A model generated the notes under the pieces. It saw only the letters and a list, made by a program, of their open reading frames with translations. It was not told the DNA's origin and did no database searches. A stretch of DNA of 64,000 nucleotides from Gammaproteobacteria bacterium (GTDB lineage: Bacteria; Pseudomonadota; Gammaproteobacteria; Pseudomonadales; Pseudomonadaceae), in contig JAHJXZ010000011.1 in NCBI GenBank assembly GCA_018827205.1, positions 1 to 64,000 of the forward strand. Direction: 5' to 3'. The number at the start of each line of letters is the position of its first letter. The stretch's first letter is position 1. This document shows positions 7,252 through 16,084 of this stretch, piece by piece. The translations under genes were made by a program, and so were the position numbers.

Positions 7252-10143
7252 ATGCTCCATCTGCTCAACCTTCCACTGCTGGCTGCGCTGCTCTGCTTTG
7301 CACTGGGTAGCGCCTCGGCGTTTGCCGAACTGCCACTGCTGGTGCTGAACAGTGAGCAACTCAAGCAACCGGTGGAGGTTCCCGCTAGCCTGGTGCTGGA
7401 AGACCCCAGCGGCAACCTGACCGCCGCCGAGGTCCAGCAGCGCATTGCCAGCGTGGGCAAGCGAATCGATGGCGTGCCGCGCCTGGGCTATTCGGCCAGC
7501 GCCTGGTGGCTGGCATTTCGCCTCGATGCGCCGGTGGCAGAACGCCTCGACCTGATGATCGACCAGCCCTTTCTCGACGATATCGAACTCTGGCTGTATG
7601 ACCGCGAACGGCTGATCGCGCCGTTCTACAGCGGCGATCACCGCGATTTCCTCGAGCGAGGCGCGCCATCGCCGCACTTCCTGCTCAACCTGCCGCGCCT
7701 TGGTGAAGGCCCGCATACGCTGTTGCTGCGAGTACAAAGCGGCTCGGCGGTGAGTGTGCCGATGCAGCTGGTGGCGGCTGAGCAAAGCCCGCTATTGCTA
7801 GCCGAGCACTGGACGCGTAGCGGCCTGCTGCTGGGCGCGTTGCTCAGTCTGGCGCTGTTCTTTTTGGTTCGATTCAGCACCCTGCGCGAGACACCGCTGG
7901 TCTGGTTCTGTCTGACCATAGCCAGCGTTGCCCTATACAACGCCAGCCTGCATGGCGTTACCAGCTTGTTGTGGCCACAGTGGATCTGGCTGTCGGCCCA
8001 GCTGGCCAATCTGGCCAACCCCGGCATGCTGCTTTTCAGTAGCCTGTTTCTCGCCAGCGCCCTAAGGCTTGAACTTGGGCACTTTCGCTATCTGCGCAAC
8101 GCGTTGTTTAGCGTGACCCTTTTGGTGTGCGGCTGGACCATCCTCAGCTACGGCCACTTCCGTTCCTACCAGACGTTGAATGTATTAATCCTTCTCAACG
8201 CAACGTATCAGCTGTTGCTGCTTGTTCTGGGTGTACACCAGCGTCGGCCCTACGCTGTCGGTTATCTGCTGTGCTGGAGTGCTGCGCTGCTACTGATGTT
8301 GCTGGTGCCGCTAGGGCGCAGCGGGGTGATTCCGCTGCCGCCGGGCTTCAATTACATGCACGCTTTTCTGCCGGTGCTGAGCATGCTTCTGTTTGGCGGC
8401 ATCCTCGACAAACAGCTGGAACAGGTTCGTCGCGCCCTGCTGCAGAGCAAGGCCCAGGCACTGGGCAATCTGCAGCAATACCAGGCGCTGTTTAGCAGCA
8501 GTGGTGAGGGGATTTTCCGCTGCACCCGCAGTGGTGCGTTAATTGAGGCCAACCCGAGTTTTGCCGCGCTGTTGGGGCTGGCGCAGGACAGCCATGACCT
8601 GTCCATGCAGCAGCTGTTGGGCGCTGAGCAATGGGCCGAGCAGGTGGCGCAGCTGCATAACGAGCAGCCGGCAATCAGCCAGGAGTGTCAGATCCACGGG
8701 CGCGACGGGCAGAGCCATTGGGTCTACCTGTCGCTGCATCTGCGCCCGACTCAGGATTGCATCGAAGGCATCGTGGTTGACCTCAGCGAGCGCCGCGTCC
8801 TGGAAGAACGCCTGCAATACCTGGCAGCGCATGACTCGCTGACCGGCCTGCTCAACCGCCGCGAGCTGGAGCGCCTGTTGCGCGAAAGCCTGAAGGGCCA
8901 GAGCAAGCCGCGCTACAGCCATCTGCTGTGCCTGGATCTTGATCAGTTCAAGCAGGTCAACGACCTCTGCGGGCATTCGGCCGGCGATCAGCTGCTGCGC
9001 CAGCTGTCCAGCCACCTGTTGCACCAGCTGCCGCGGCATGCCGAGCTGGCGCGCATCGGCGGTGACGAATTCGCTGTGCTGTTGCGCGAAATCAACAACG
9101 CAGCAGCTCTCGAACATGCCGAAAGCCTGCGCCACTGCGTCGAGCAATTCGTCTTCAGCTGGCAGGGCCGGCCGTTCCGCGTGCAGGCCAGCATCGGCTT
9201 GCTGGAGCTGGACGGCGGCGTCAGCGACTGGGAAACCGCACTGAACTGGGCCGACAGCGCCAGCCAGCTGGCCAAGCATCTGGGGCGCAACCGCGTGCAG
9301 CAGTTCAATCCGGCCGATGGTGTGCTGCTGGAACATCAACGTCAGCTGCAATGGATCACCCGTCTGCGTGAGGCCATCGAACTGGGCCACTTCGAGCTGT
9401 TCTATCAGCCAGTGGTTGCATTACAGGGCGCCAACGACGGCCTGCGCTATGAAGTGCTGCTGCGTTATCGCGATCCGCACAGCGGCGAGTGGGTCAGCCC
9501 CGGGCAGTTTCTCGGTGCGGCTGAGCGTTACGGCTTTCTTGGCGCCATCGACCGCTGGGTGGTGATGCGCCTGCTGCAATGGCTGGCCGACAACCCACGG
9601 CATGTGCAGCAATTGGCTCAGGTGAATTTCAACCTCACCGCCAGCTCGCTGCTTAACGCGCACTTCCACGAAATGCTCCACAGCGAACTGCTGCGCCACA
9701 ACCTGCCGGCGCACAAGCTGTGCATCGAGGTGACCGAAATGGTTGCCCTGGGTGAGCTGGGGGTGTCATCGCAATGGATCAAACAGCTGCGCAGCCTGGG
9801 CCTGAAAGTGGCGTTGGACGATTTCGGCAGCGGCTTTGCTTCCTACGCGTACCTGCGTCATTTGCCGCTGGATATCGTCAAGATCGATGGCAGTTTTATC
9901 AGCGGTATCGAAGCCGATCCGATCAACCAGGCGATGGTCGGCTCGATGCAGCAGATTGCCAGCCAACTGGGCCTGAGCACCGTGGCTGAGTTCGTCGAGA
10001 CTCAGGCCACCCTGGACTGCGTACGCGGGCTGGGACTCGACTATGCCCAAGGGTACTTTATTGGCCATCCGCAGCCGTTGACTCAGCTAAGCGACACCGC
10101 CGATGCGAAGGTGCAAATGCAGCTCGCCCTCGAGCGGCGCTGA
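7252..10143 (+). CDS. 7TMR-DISM / PAS / GGDEF / EAL c-di-GMP enzyme
   Basis: The 963-residue protein has a signal peptide (about 1-25), a periplasmic DISMED2-type beta domain (about 30-165), a seven-helix 7TMR-DISM region (about 180-385), a PAS domain (about 405-520), a GGDEF domain with intact GGDEF at 603-607, and an EAL domain (about 700-945). The EAL motif reads EVLL (E734). The other phosphodiesterase residues are present: NLTAS, CIEVTE, DDFG at 856-859, KIDGSF and the late AEFVET and YAQGYFIG segments. Both synthase and hydrolase activities are therefore possible. The ATG follows GAGGCGCCAGG. An extracytoplasmic signal bound by the DISMED2 domain is expected to set c-di-GMP output. Confidence 0.93.
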   Translation: MLHLLNLPLLAALLCFALGSASAFAELPLLVLNSEQLKQPVEVPASLVLEDPSGNLTAAEVQQRIASVGKRIDGVPRLGYSASAWWLAFRLDAPVAERLDLMIDQPFLDDIELWLYDRERLIAPFYSGDHRDFLERGAPSPHFLLNLPRLGEGPHTLLLRVQSGSAVSVPMQLVAAEQSPLLLAEHWTRSGLLLGALLSLALFFLVRFSTLRETPLVWFCLTIASVALYNASLHGVTSLLWPQWIWLSAQLANLANPGMLLFSSLFLASALRLELGHFRYLRNALFSVTLLVCGWTILSYGHFRSYQTLNVLILLNATYQLLLLVLGVHQRRPYAVGYLLCWSAALLLMLLVPLGRSGVIPLPPGFNYMHAFLPVLSMLLFGGILDKQLEQVRRALLQSKAQALGNLQQYQALFSSSGEGIFRCTRSGALIEANPSFAALLGLAQDSHDLSMQQLLGAEQWAEQVAQLHNEQPAISQECQIHGRDGQSHWVYLSLHLRPTQDCIEGIVVDLSERRVLEERLQYLAAHDSLTGLLNRRELERLLRESLKGQSKPRYSHLLCLDLDQFKQVNDLCGHSAGDQLLRQLSSHLLHQLPRHAELARIGGDEFAVLLREINNAAALEHAESLRHCVEQFVFSWQGRPFRVQASIGLLELDGGVSDWETALNWADSASQLAKHLGRNRVQQFNPADGVLLEHQRQLQWITRLREAIELGHFELFYQPVVALQGANDGLRYEVLLRYRDPHSGEWVSPGQFLGAAERYGFLGAIDRWVVMRLLQWLADNPRHVQQLAQVNFNLTASSLLNAHFHEMLHSELLRHNLPAHKLCIEVTEMVALGELGVSSQWIKQLRSLGLKVALDDFGSGFASYAYLRHLPLDIVKIDGSFISGIEADPINQAMVGSMQQIASQLGLSTVAEFVETQATLDCVRGLGLDYAQGYFIGHPQPLTQLSDTADAKVQMQLALERR

Positions 10144-10192
10144 CAGCATTTACATCGCGATGCTGTCGGCCCGGGTGGCGGTCACACTAATG

Positions 10193-10600
10193 CTACTTGC
10201 GACTAGGTTGCTGGCCGTCGCACCTGAAAATGATCATCTCTGAGCGCGTGCAACTGGTTCCCACGGCAGTGTTTACCGCATCGAGCATTGGTACAGCGCG
10301 GACAATGGTGTATTGCCCTGTGCCGCCACAAACCCCGTCCACGGTTTTGAGTGCGTTGCTTCTGGCGGAACCACTCAGTGCACCGGCATTGCAGTAGGAC
10401 ACATGGCCTGTGGGTTTGGCCGCTTTACCCGTATGGCTAAAGTACTCCTGCAACTCGGATGGCGTCAGCATCGTGGCAATAGCGCCATCTGCGGTCATCC
10501 CCGCTTGTTCTTCAGGCGTGTACAGATGGACATTCTGGCTGCTGGCGCAGCCAGCAAGGGTGAAGGTTGCCAGTGCAACAACAAGGCCTAGTCGTCTCAT
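10193..10600 (-). CDS. small lipoprotein of unknown function
   Basis: The 135-residue product has a lipoprotein signal ending in the lipobox LAGC (C18), followed by ASSQN, consistent with outer-membrane sorting. The mature part has cysteines at the SYCNAGALSG, GVCGG, TSCTRSEM and IFRCDG segments, which may pair in the periplasm. It converges with the c-di-GMP gene. A second small lipoprotein lies 277 bp upstream with a similar ending of two late cysteines, so they may be distant paralogues. Nothing shows its role. Confidence 0.7.
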   Translation of the reverse strand: MRRLGLVVALATFTLAGCASSQNVHLYTPEEQAGMTADGAIATMLTPSELQEYFSHTGKAAKPTGHVSYCNAGALSGSARSNALKTVDGVCGGTGQYTIVRAVPMLDAVNTAVGTSCTRSEMIIFRCDGQQPSRK

Positions 10601-10877
10601 GTTTCTGTCCTGTTTTGTTGATGGATGAAGTCGTGCGCAATAGCGGCTTTAAGTGATCCGTGTCGGGTAATCAGGGTGGATAAACCCTCTTCCTGGCGCT
10701 GGGCTATTTCGCGCATTGCTGAATAACAGGTGCGGCATCAGTCCAAGCCAGAGCCATAAGCGGCTTTCCGTCGTGACGCACTGCTGGTCATGCATACCGT
10801 CGAGCGCTGCGGTCATGCCAGTTACCGTAAGCGGGTCTCGCTATTCCCGGCCTGGGCTGACCGGGAAACCCGGGCAA

Positions 10878-11255
10878 TCAGCAGCGTCCGGCTGCCTGCA
10901 GCAGGGCATTGCAGGTGCTGCCGGAACTGTTGCTGCGTTGCCCGCTAGCGGCTGGCGTATCTGCCATAGGCGTGCAGATAGCGTCCGAATGTGGCGTCAT
11001 GCCAAAGCTCATGGCCTTCTGAAAACCGGTGGCCGAGTACATGTAGCAGCGGTAAGTGCCGCCGTTCTTGGTGTTGACGTTGTAGGTGATGCGCCCGCCG
11101 GTTTCCTCGGTGCGCTCGGTGATGGTGAACTGCCCGGTGGGTTGGCCGATGGCCTGGGACGTGCGTTGCTCCAGGCCGCTTTGGTTGATGGTGGCAGCGC
11201 AGCCGGACAGCAGTAGTAGAGCAGTGGTCAGGGCGGTGATTGGGCGAAGATACAT
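10878..11255 (-). CDS. small lipoprotein of unknown function
   Basis: Start set at ATG 11255 (MYLRPITALTTA), which has GGAG six bases upstream; a TTG four codons earlier overlaps that ribosome-binding site. The signal peptide ends in the lipobox LSGC. The mature protein has a short beta-rich segment (GQFTITERTEETGGRITYNV) and four cysteines after the lipid-modified one. It is 125 residues long and stands alone between the methyltransferase and the other lipoprotein. No family is recognised. Confidence 0.7.
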   Translation of the reverse strand: MYLRPITALTTALLLLSGCAATINQSGLEQRTSQAIGQPTGQFTITERTEETGGRITYNVNTKNGGTYRCYMYSATGFQKAMSFGMTPHSDAICTPMADTPAASGQRSNSSGSTCNALLQAAGRC

Positions 11256-11352
11256 GGCAAGCTCCAATGTTTTCTTTGGGGTGCAACATAGGGACGGACC
11301 AGCAGGTCCGGGTGGTGAAAATCGTCAGTTACGGTGGGTTTGCAGGCGTTGG

Positions 11353-12066
11353 TTAGGCCTTCAGCGGCGGGCTATCGGGCTTGCGCGCGACGATAAACAC
11401 CCGCCAGTCTTTGCCCTTGCTGCCATGGCGCTCGACGGAAAGGATTTGCAGACCTTGCTCGGTCATGGCTGCCTGTAACTGGCTGGCGTCGAAACACAAC
11501 ACGGGGGGCGCCTTACCAATGGCGCGCATCAGCGGCAGGGCCAGTTTGGGTATCAGTGGGTTCATCTCATTCAGGCAGGGTGTCTTCGAAATCAGTAAAC
11601 CGCCTGGTTTAAGGGCATTGATGGCCGAGCTCAGCGCTTGCGGAAGATCCGCCACTAGGTGCAACAGGTTGAAAGCCAGCACGGCATCGTAGGCACCCTG
11701 CTCGGCCGCAGGTGCGTCGGCGTCGGCTACTTTGAAGTGCAGCTGTGGCATGGGTTGGCTGGCGAGCTTCTGGCAGGCGATGGCAATCATCTGCTCGGAT
11801 ACATCGCTGGCCACTAGCCGCCGCGTAGCAGGAGCCAGACGTAGGGCGGTGGAGCCGGTGCCACAACCGATCTCCAGCACCTCATTCTCCGTCGAAAGCA
11901 ATGCTTGTACGCGCTGCAACGTCCGTTCATAACCAATCAGGTCAGCAATCGGATCACTCGCATACTTGTGTGCAATCCGATTCCAGAAGCGTGCCTTGTT
12001 GGCAACGGCCGCAGAGGTTGCAGCTTCAGTGCGTTGATCGCTGGCGGAGATGAGGGGTGAGTGCAT
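11353..12066 (-). CDS. class I SAM-dependent methyltransferase
   Basis: Residues near 60-66 carry the SAM-binding motif I (VLEIGCGTGSTAL), followed by an acidic loop LVASDVSEQM and a DAVLAFNLLHL segment, which is the usual Methyltransf_11/25 pattern. The start ATG at 12066 (MHSPLISA) follows AGGA at nine bases; earlier in-frame codons lie in the divergent promoter. The gene faces away from a LysR regulator with only 113 bp between the starts, so the regulator probably controls it. The substrate is unknown. Confidence 0.8.
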   Translation of the reverse strand: MHSPLISASDQRTEAATSAAVANKARFWNRIAHKYASDPIADLIGYERTLQRVQALLSTENEVLEIGCGTGSTALRLAPATRRLVASDVSEQMIAIACQKLASQPMPQLHFKVADADAPAAEQGAYDAVLAFNLLHLVADLPQALSSAINALKPGGLLISKTPCLNEMNPLIPKLALPLMRAIGKAPPVLCFDASQLQAAMTEQGLQILSVERHGSKGKDWRVFIVARKPDSPPLKA

Positions 12067-12179
12067 GGGGCGCGTCCTGTGCATGGATATATGGCGAAAG
12101 CCAACAACAGTGCGGATGCTATCCTTGCGAATCACCACGGGGTATTGCGATAAATTGCAGACAACATATGCATTTACGT

Positions 12180-13052
12180 ATGGATAAGGTCGATTGGAAT
12201 CAACTGCGCGCCTTTCTCGAGACGGCAGAGACCGGCTCGCTGTCGGCGGCCGCGCGTAAGCTGGGACAGTCGCAACCGACCCTTAGTCGCCAGGTCGCAG
12301 CTCTGGAGCTAGCGCTGGGCGTGACACTGTTTGAGCGGGTTGGCAAAACCATGGCGCTGACCAGCACTGGGCTGGAGTTACTCAGCCATGCCCGCGTGAT
12401 GGGCGCGGCCGCGCATGAGTTGGGCCTCGCGGCCACCGGGCGCTCGGAAGAGGTCGAGGGTGTGGTGTCTGTGGCCACCAGTGACGCCGTGGCGGCATAC
12501 CTGATGCCGAAGATCCTTCTGCATATCCGCCAGGCTGCACCCGGCATCCAGGTTGAGGTGGTCGCTTCTGACGGTTTCAGCGACCTATTGCGCCGTGAGG
12601 CCGACATTGCCATTCGCCATGTGCGGCCTGAGCAACCTGAACTTATCGGCCGCTTGGTCCGGCAGAGTTCCGCCGGCTTCTACGCGTCCGAGAGCTGGGT
12701 TCGCGAACATGGCCTACCGCGTACTGCTGAAGAGGCGTTGCAGCACGACTTTATCGGCCTGGACCGCACGGGCCACTACCTGCAGCACCTGCGCGGCCAA
12801 GGCCTGTTGCTGAGCAGCGCGAACTTTCGCAGCTACGCCGACAACTCCGTGACCTACTGGGAAATGATCCGTCAGGGCCTGGGTATCGGCGCAATCATGG
12901 AAGAGATCGCCCGGGAAACTCCGGGCGTGGTTCGCGTGCTGGAGGATGTCGCCGGCTTCCCGCTGCCGATCTGGCTGGTCACCCACCGCGAGCTGCGCAC
13001 TGCGCCGCGTATCCGTATCGTTTTCGACCTGCTGGCCGAGGTCCTGGCCTGA
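12180..13052 (+). CDS. LysR-family transcriptional regulator
   Basis: The 290-residue protein starts MDKVDWNQLRAFLETAETG, and its winged helix-turn-helix reads SLSAAARKLGQSQPTLSRQV at about 21-40. A periplasmic-binding-like effector domain follows. An ATG four codons earlier (12168) is also possible. It is divergent from the methyltransferase gene, the classic LysR arrangement, and so probably activates that gene in response to a small ligand. The 113-bp gap should hold its binding site; I did not find a convincing T-N11-A palindrome by eye. Confidence 0.88.
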   Translation: MDKVDWNQLRAFLETAETGSLSAAARKLGQSQPTLSRQVAALELALGVTLFERVGKTMALTSTGLELLSHARVMGAAAHELGLAATGRSEEVEGVVSVATSDAVAAYLMPKILLHIRQAAPGIQVEVVASDGFSDLLRREADIAIRHVRPEQPELIGRLVRQSSAGFYASESWVREHGLPRTAEEALQHDFIGLDRTGHYLQHLRGQGLLLSSANFRSYADNSVTYWEMIRQGLGIGAIMEEIARETPGVVRVLEDVAGFPLPIWLVTHRELRTAPRIRIVFDLLAEVLA

Positions 13053-13075
13053 TCAGTGTTCGCTTTAGTCAGCTG

Positions 13076-14287
13076 TCAGCTAGCGATTGCAAACGGCATG
13101 CGTTCCAGCAGGCTGAGGTCTAGGCGCAGCATGCGCACGCAGCGTTCATCGCGTAGCTCTTTCGGCGACTGGTTGCTGCGCAGGCGCAGCAGCTGGCAGA
13201 CCAGATTGAGCACCAGCGCCTCGCGACTAAAGACCCCGCTGCCGAGGTTGTAGAAGGCTGCGATCAGCTCACGCAAACCAAACGGCAGGCGCCAGCGGAT
13301 GCGCAGCGCCGAGCCGAAGCTGGCGGCGCGTTGCTGGAAGCTCTGGTGAATATCCTCATCGCGCAATACGCCGCCGGCGTCCTGCCAATCCTGCAGGCTG
13401 CGCAGCAGGGCCAGTTCGCCAATGTTGTGCAGCAGCGCGGCGGTAAAGCACAGCTCGGCATCCAGTTGCAGCTCGTCTGCCAGCCAGCGCGCCAGTTCGG
13501 CACTGCGCTGTGCGCTGTCCCAAGCACTGCTGGCCAGCTCGGCCAGGCGCGGGTCACTGAGCCGCGCATTGCGCTGCACGGCCATGCCCAATACCAGATT
13601 CAGCGTGCGCGCCAGCCCCAGGCGCGGCAGGGCCTGGCTCAAGGTCTGGCAGGGTGCGCCCTGGTGTTGGGCGGCGCTGTTGGCGGCGGCGATCAGCCGT
13701 GCGGTGATCTGCGGGTCACGGGCGAACACCTCTTCCAGCTCGCGCAGGTCACTGTCGTCACCATTCAGGCACTGGCTTACCGAATCGCGGACCGAGGCCA
13801 GCAACGGTGCGCCCTGGCCTTCTTCGCGCACCGCATTGAGGTAGTCATCCAGGCTATCGACCAGCAGAGGAGCGGCTGCTGCGGTTTCGTTGGCGGCGGC
13901 GCGGCCGAGGATGACAAGCAGGCGCTGGCGCAGTTGTTCGGCATTGAACGGCTTGGCCAGGTAGGCCGCCGGTGCCAATGGTCGTGCGGCGCGCACGCTG
14001 CTGGCGTCCAGGCGGCTGCTGATCAGGATAAATGGCAGTGCTGGGGTGCGCGGATGGCGGCGCAGTTGCCGCAGCAACTCCAGGCCATCCAGGCCGGGTA
14101 GGTCGCCATCGGCAATCACCAACGCGGGCAGGCGGCGTTTGCATTTGGCCAGTGCCGTCTCGCCATCGGTGACTCGGATAATCCGCGCATCGGCGCGCAC
14201 ATCGAGTACCAGTTGCACGAGCAGGTCGGCAGTCCAGGGGTCTGCTTCGGCGATCAAAATCTCCGGAGCGTTGGCCAGGGCAGTCAT
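13076..14287 (-). CDS. response regulator with HDOD output domain
   Basis: Residues 1-125 form a receiver domain with the acidic pair E14/D16, phospho-acceptor D60 in LVIADGDLPGLDG, and the late lysine in YLAKPF. Residues from about 150 form an HDOD domain, with the ITARLIAAANSAA helix and the CFTAALLHNIGELALL segment. HDOD proteins are HD-like but usually lack phosphodiesterase activity and act in signalling. The gene converges with LysR and is not next to a histidine kinase, so its phosphodonor is elsewhere. Confidence 0.85.
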   Translation of the reverse strand: MTALANAPEILIAEADPWTADLLVQLVLDVRADARIIRVTDGETALAKCKRRLPALVIADGDLPGLDGLELLRQLRRHPRTPALPFILISSRLDASSVRAARPLAPAAYLAKPFNAEQLRQRLLVILGRAAANETAAAAPLLVDSLDDYLNAVREEGQGAPLLASVRDSVSQCLNGDDSDLRELEEVFARDPQITARLIAAANSAAQHQGAPCQTLSQALPRLGLARTLNLVLGMAVQRNARLSDPRLAELASSAWDSAQRSAELARWLADELQLDAELCFTAALLHNIGELALLRSLQDWQDAGGVLRDEDIHQSFQQRAASFGSALRIRWRLPFGLRELIAAFYNLGSGVFSREALVLNLVCQLLRLRSNQSPKELRDERCVRMLRLDLSLLERMPFAIAS

Positions 14288-14576
14288 GAAAACCTCAGGG
14301 AAAAGCGTGATGGCAAAATAATGGCGCCATCGATATGGCGGCGCGCAGTGTAAGGCTTGGCTGCTTTAAAATCAGCGTTGGCCGACGAAATGCTGAGTGT
14401 TTCGTCAACTTCGCAATTCTGTCTGAAAATACTGTAATAGAGCGGTCTGGTTGTCCTACAAAGCGCCGCAGAGGCAGCAGCTAAGGCTGTGTCGGGCGGA
14501 ATGATGCAGGCTATGGATTGTTGCCTGTCAATAACTCCTGGCTATCAGATCGATGGCCTAGTCAATCGCCGAAAGC

Positions 14577-14604
14577 AAAAGACCCGCCGAAGCGGGTCTT
14601 TTTT
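14577..14604. terminator. intrinsic terminator, bidirectional, 3' of gabT
   Basis: The stem AGACCCGC / GCGGGTCT with loop CGAA is flanked by an A run on the left and a T run on the right, so it can end transcripts on both strands. It lies 24 bp after the gabT stop. The remaining 290 bp up to the REC-HDOD gene hold no recognisable gene. Confidence 0.85.
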
Positions 14605-14627
14605 ACTGCCGGGCAAATGCCGCGTGC

Positions 14628-15908
14628 TTAGGCCAGTTCGGCGAAGCACTCGGCGATAATCGCCAGGCCCTTGTCGAGCAGAGCGTCTTCGGCGGTCAAC
14701 GGGACCAGTACGCGCAACACGTTGCCGTAGGTACCGCAGGACAGCAGGATCAGGCCCTTGTCGCGTGCCTTGGCCACCACGGCGGCGGTCAGAGCGGCGT
14801 TGGGCTTGTGCAGGTCGCCGCCTTCGAACAGCTCGATGGCGATCATCGCACCGAGGGCGCGCACGTCACCGATGGCCTTGTGCTTGGTCTGGATGGCCTT
14901 GAGGCCCGTGACCAGACGCTCGCCAACAGCCTTGCAGCGATCCAGCAGCTTCTCTTCCTCGAACACTTGCATCACGGCCAGGGCTGCGGCGCAGGCAATC
15001 GGGCTACCGGCGTAAGTGCCGCCCAGGCCACCTGGAGCGATGGCGTCCATGTATTCAGCCTTGCCGCACACACCGGCCACCGGGAAGCCGCCGGCGATGG
15101 ATTTAGCAAAGGTGGTCAGGTCGGCAGCGACGCCCATCTGTTCCATGGCGAAGAAGGTGCCGGTACGGCCAGCGCCGGTCTGCACTTCGTCGGCGATCAG
15201 CAGGATGCCGTGCTGATCACACAGTGCGCGCAGGCGCAGCATGAAGTCTTTCGGCGCGACGTAGAAACCGCCCTCGCCTTGCACCGGCTCGATGATGATC
15301 GCGGCAATGTCTTTCGGCTCGGCGTCGTTCTTGAAGATGCGCTCAATGCTGGCGATCGCATCATCTGTGCTCACGCCATGCAGTTCGCACGGGTACTGGG
15401 CGCGGAAAATGCCGCCGGGCATCAGGCCCATGCCGGCCGAGTAGGGTACGACTTTACCGGTCAGACCCAGGGTCATCATGGTGCGACCGTGGTAGCCGCC
15501 GGTGAAGGCGATCACGCCAGCGCGGCCAGTGGCAGCACGGGCGATCTTCACCGCGTTTTCCACGGCTTCGGAGCCAGTGGTCACCAGCAGGGTCTTCTTG
15601 GCGAAATCGCCCGGAACCTTGGCGTTGACCTTCTCGCACAGCTCGACATAAGGCTCGTACGCCAGCACCTGGAAGCAGGTGTGGGTCAGCTTGGTCAGCT
15701 GTTCCTGCACGGCAGCAATCACTTTCGGGTGCAGGTGGCCGGTGTTGAGTACCGCGATACCGCCGGCGAAGTCGATAAATTCGCGACCTTCAACGTCGGT
15801 AACGGTGGCGTTCTTCGCCGACTCAGCGAAGATCGGGTGGATCTGGCCCACGCCGCGCGGAACGGCAGCGGTGCGGCGTTGCATCAAAGATTCGTTGGTC
15901 TTGCTCAT
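14628..15908 (-). CDS. gabT: 4-aminobutyrate--2-oxoglutarate aminotransferase
   Basis: This 426-residue class III PLP aminotransferase has the typical IDFAGGIAVLNTGH start, GYHGRTMMTLG, the IADEVQTGAGRTG segment with the PLP-pyridine aspartate, and the Schiff-base lysine in FAKSIAGGFP. It moves the amino group of GABA to 2-oxoglutarate, giving succinate semialdehyde for GabD. The start ATG follows GAGGAC. It is downstream of gabD, separated by 176 bp containing a terminator-like hairpin, so it may have partly independent expression. Confidence 0.93.
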   Translation of the reverse strand: MSKTNESLMQRRTAAVPRGVGQIHPIFAESAKNATVTDVEGREFIDFAGGIAVLNTGHLHPKVIAAVQEQLTKLTHTCFQVLAYEPYVELCEKVNAKVPGDFAKKTLLVTTGSEAVENAVKIARAATGRAGVIAFTGGYHGRTMMTLGLTGKVVPYSAGMGLMPGGIFRAQYPCELHGVSTDDAIASIERIFKNDAEPKDIAAIIIEPVQGEGGFYVAPKDFMLRLRALCDQHGILLIADEVQTGAGRTGTFFAMEQMGVAADLTTFAKSIAGGFPVAGVCGKAEYMDAIAPGGLGGTYAGSPIACAAALAVMQVFEEEKLLDRCKAVGERLVTGLKAIQTKHKAIGDVRALGAMIAIELFEGGDLHKPNAALTAAVVAKARDKGLILLSCGTYGNVLRVLVPLTAEDALLDKGLAIIAECFAELA

Positions 15909-16023
15909 GATGTCCTCATTCGCCGATTTATCTCGGCGTGGTTCAAGGATGTGTCACCGGCGGCGGCTTGGCAGTATTCGATGATCGACTGTCACAGCAC
16001 GCTCGGCCACAGGTATGTCCATA

Positions 16024-16061
16024 TAAAAGCCGAAGGCGCAGCGCTCTCGTGCGTCTTCGGC
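16024..16061 (-). terminator. intrinsic terminator/attenuator between gabD and gabT
   Basis: Read on the minus strand, GCCGAAGACGCA pairs with TGCGCCTTCGGC (12 bp with one G-U pair) and is followed by TTTTATAT. It lies after the gabD stop and before gabT, so it probably lowers read-through into gabT. Confidence 0.7.
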
Positions 16062-16084
16062 GGGGTTACTGCTACGTCGCCAGG

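Noticed and set aside
10144..10192. Terminator after the c-di-GMP gene
   Set aside because: ACAGCAT / ATGCTGT forms a 7-bp stem, but the following bases are GC-rich without a T run.
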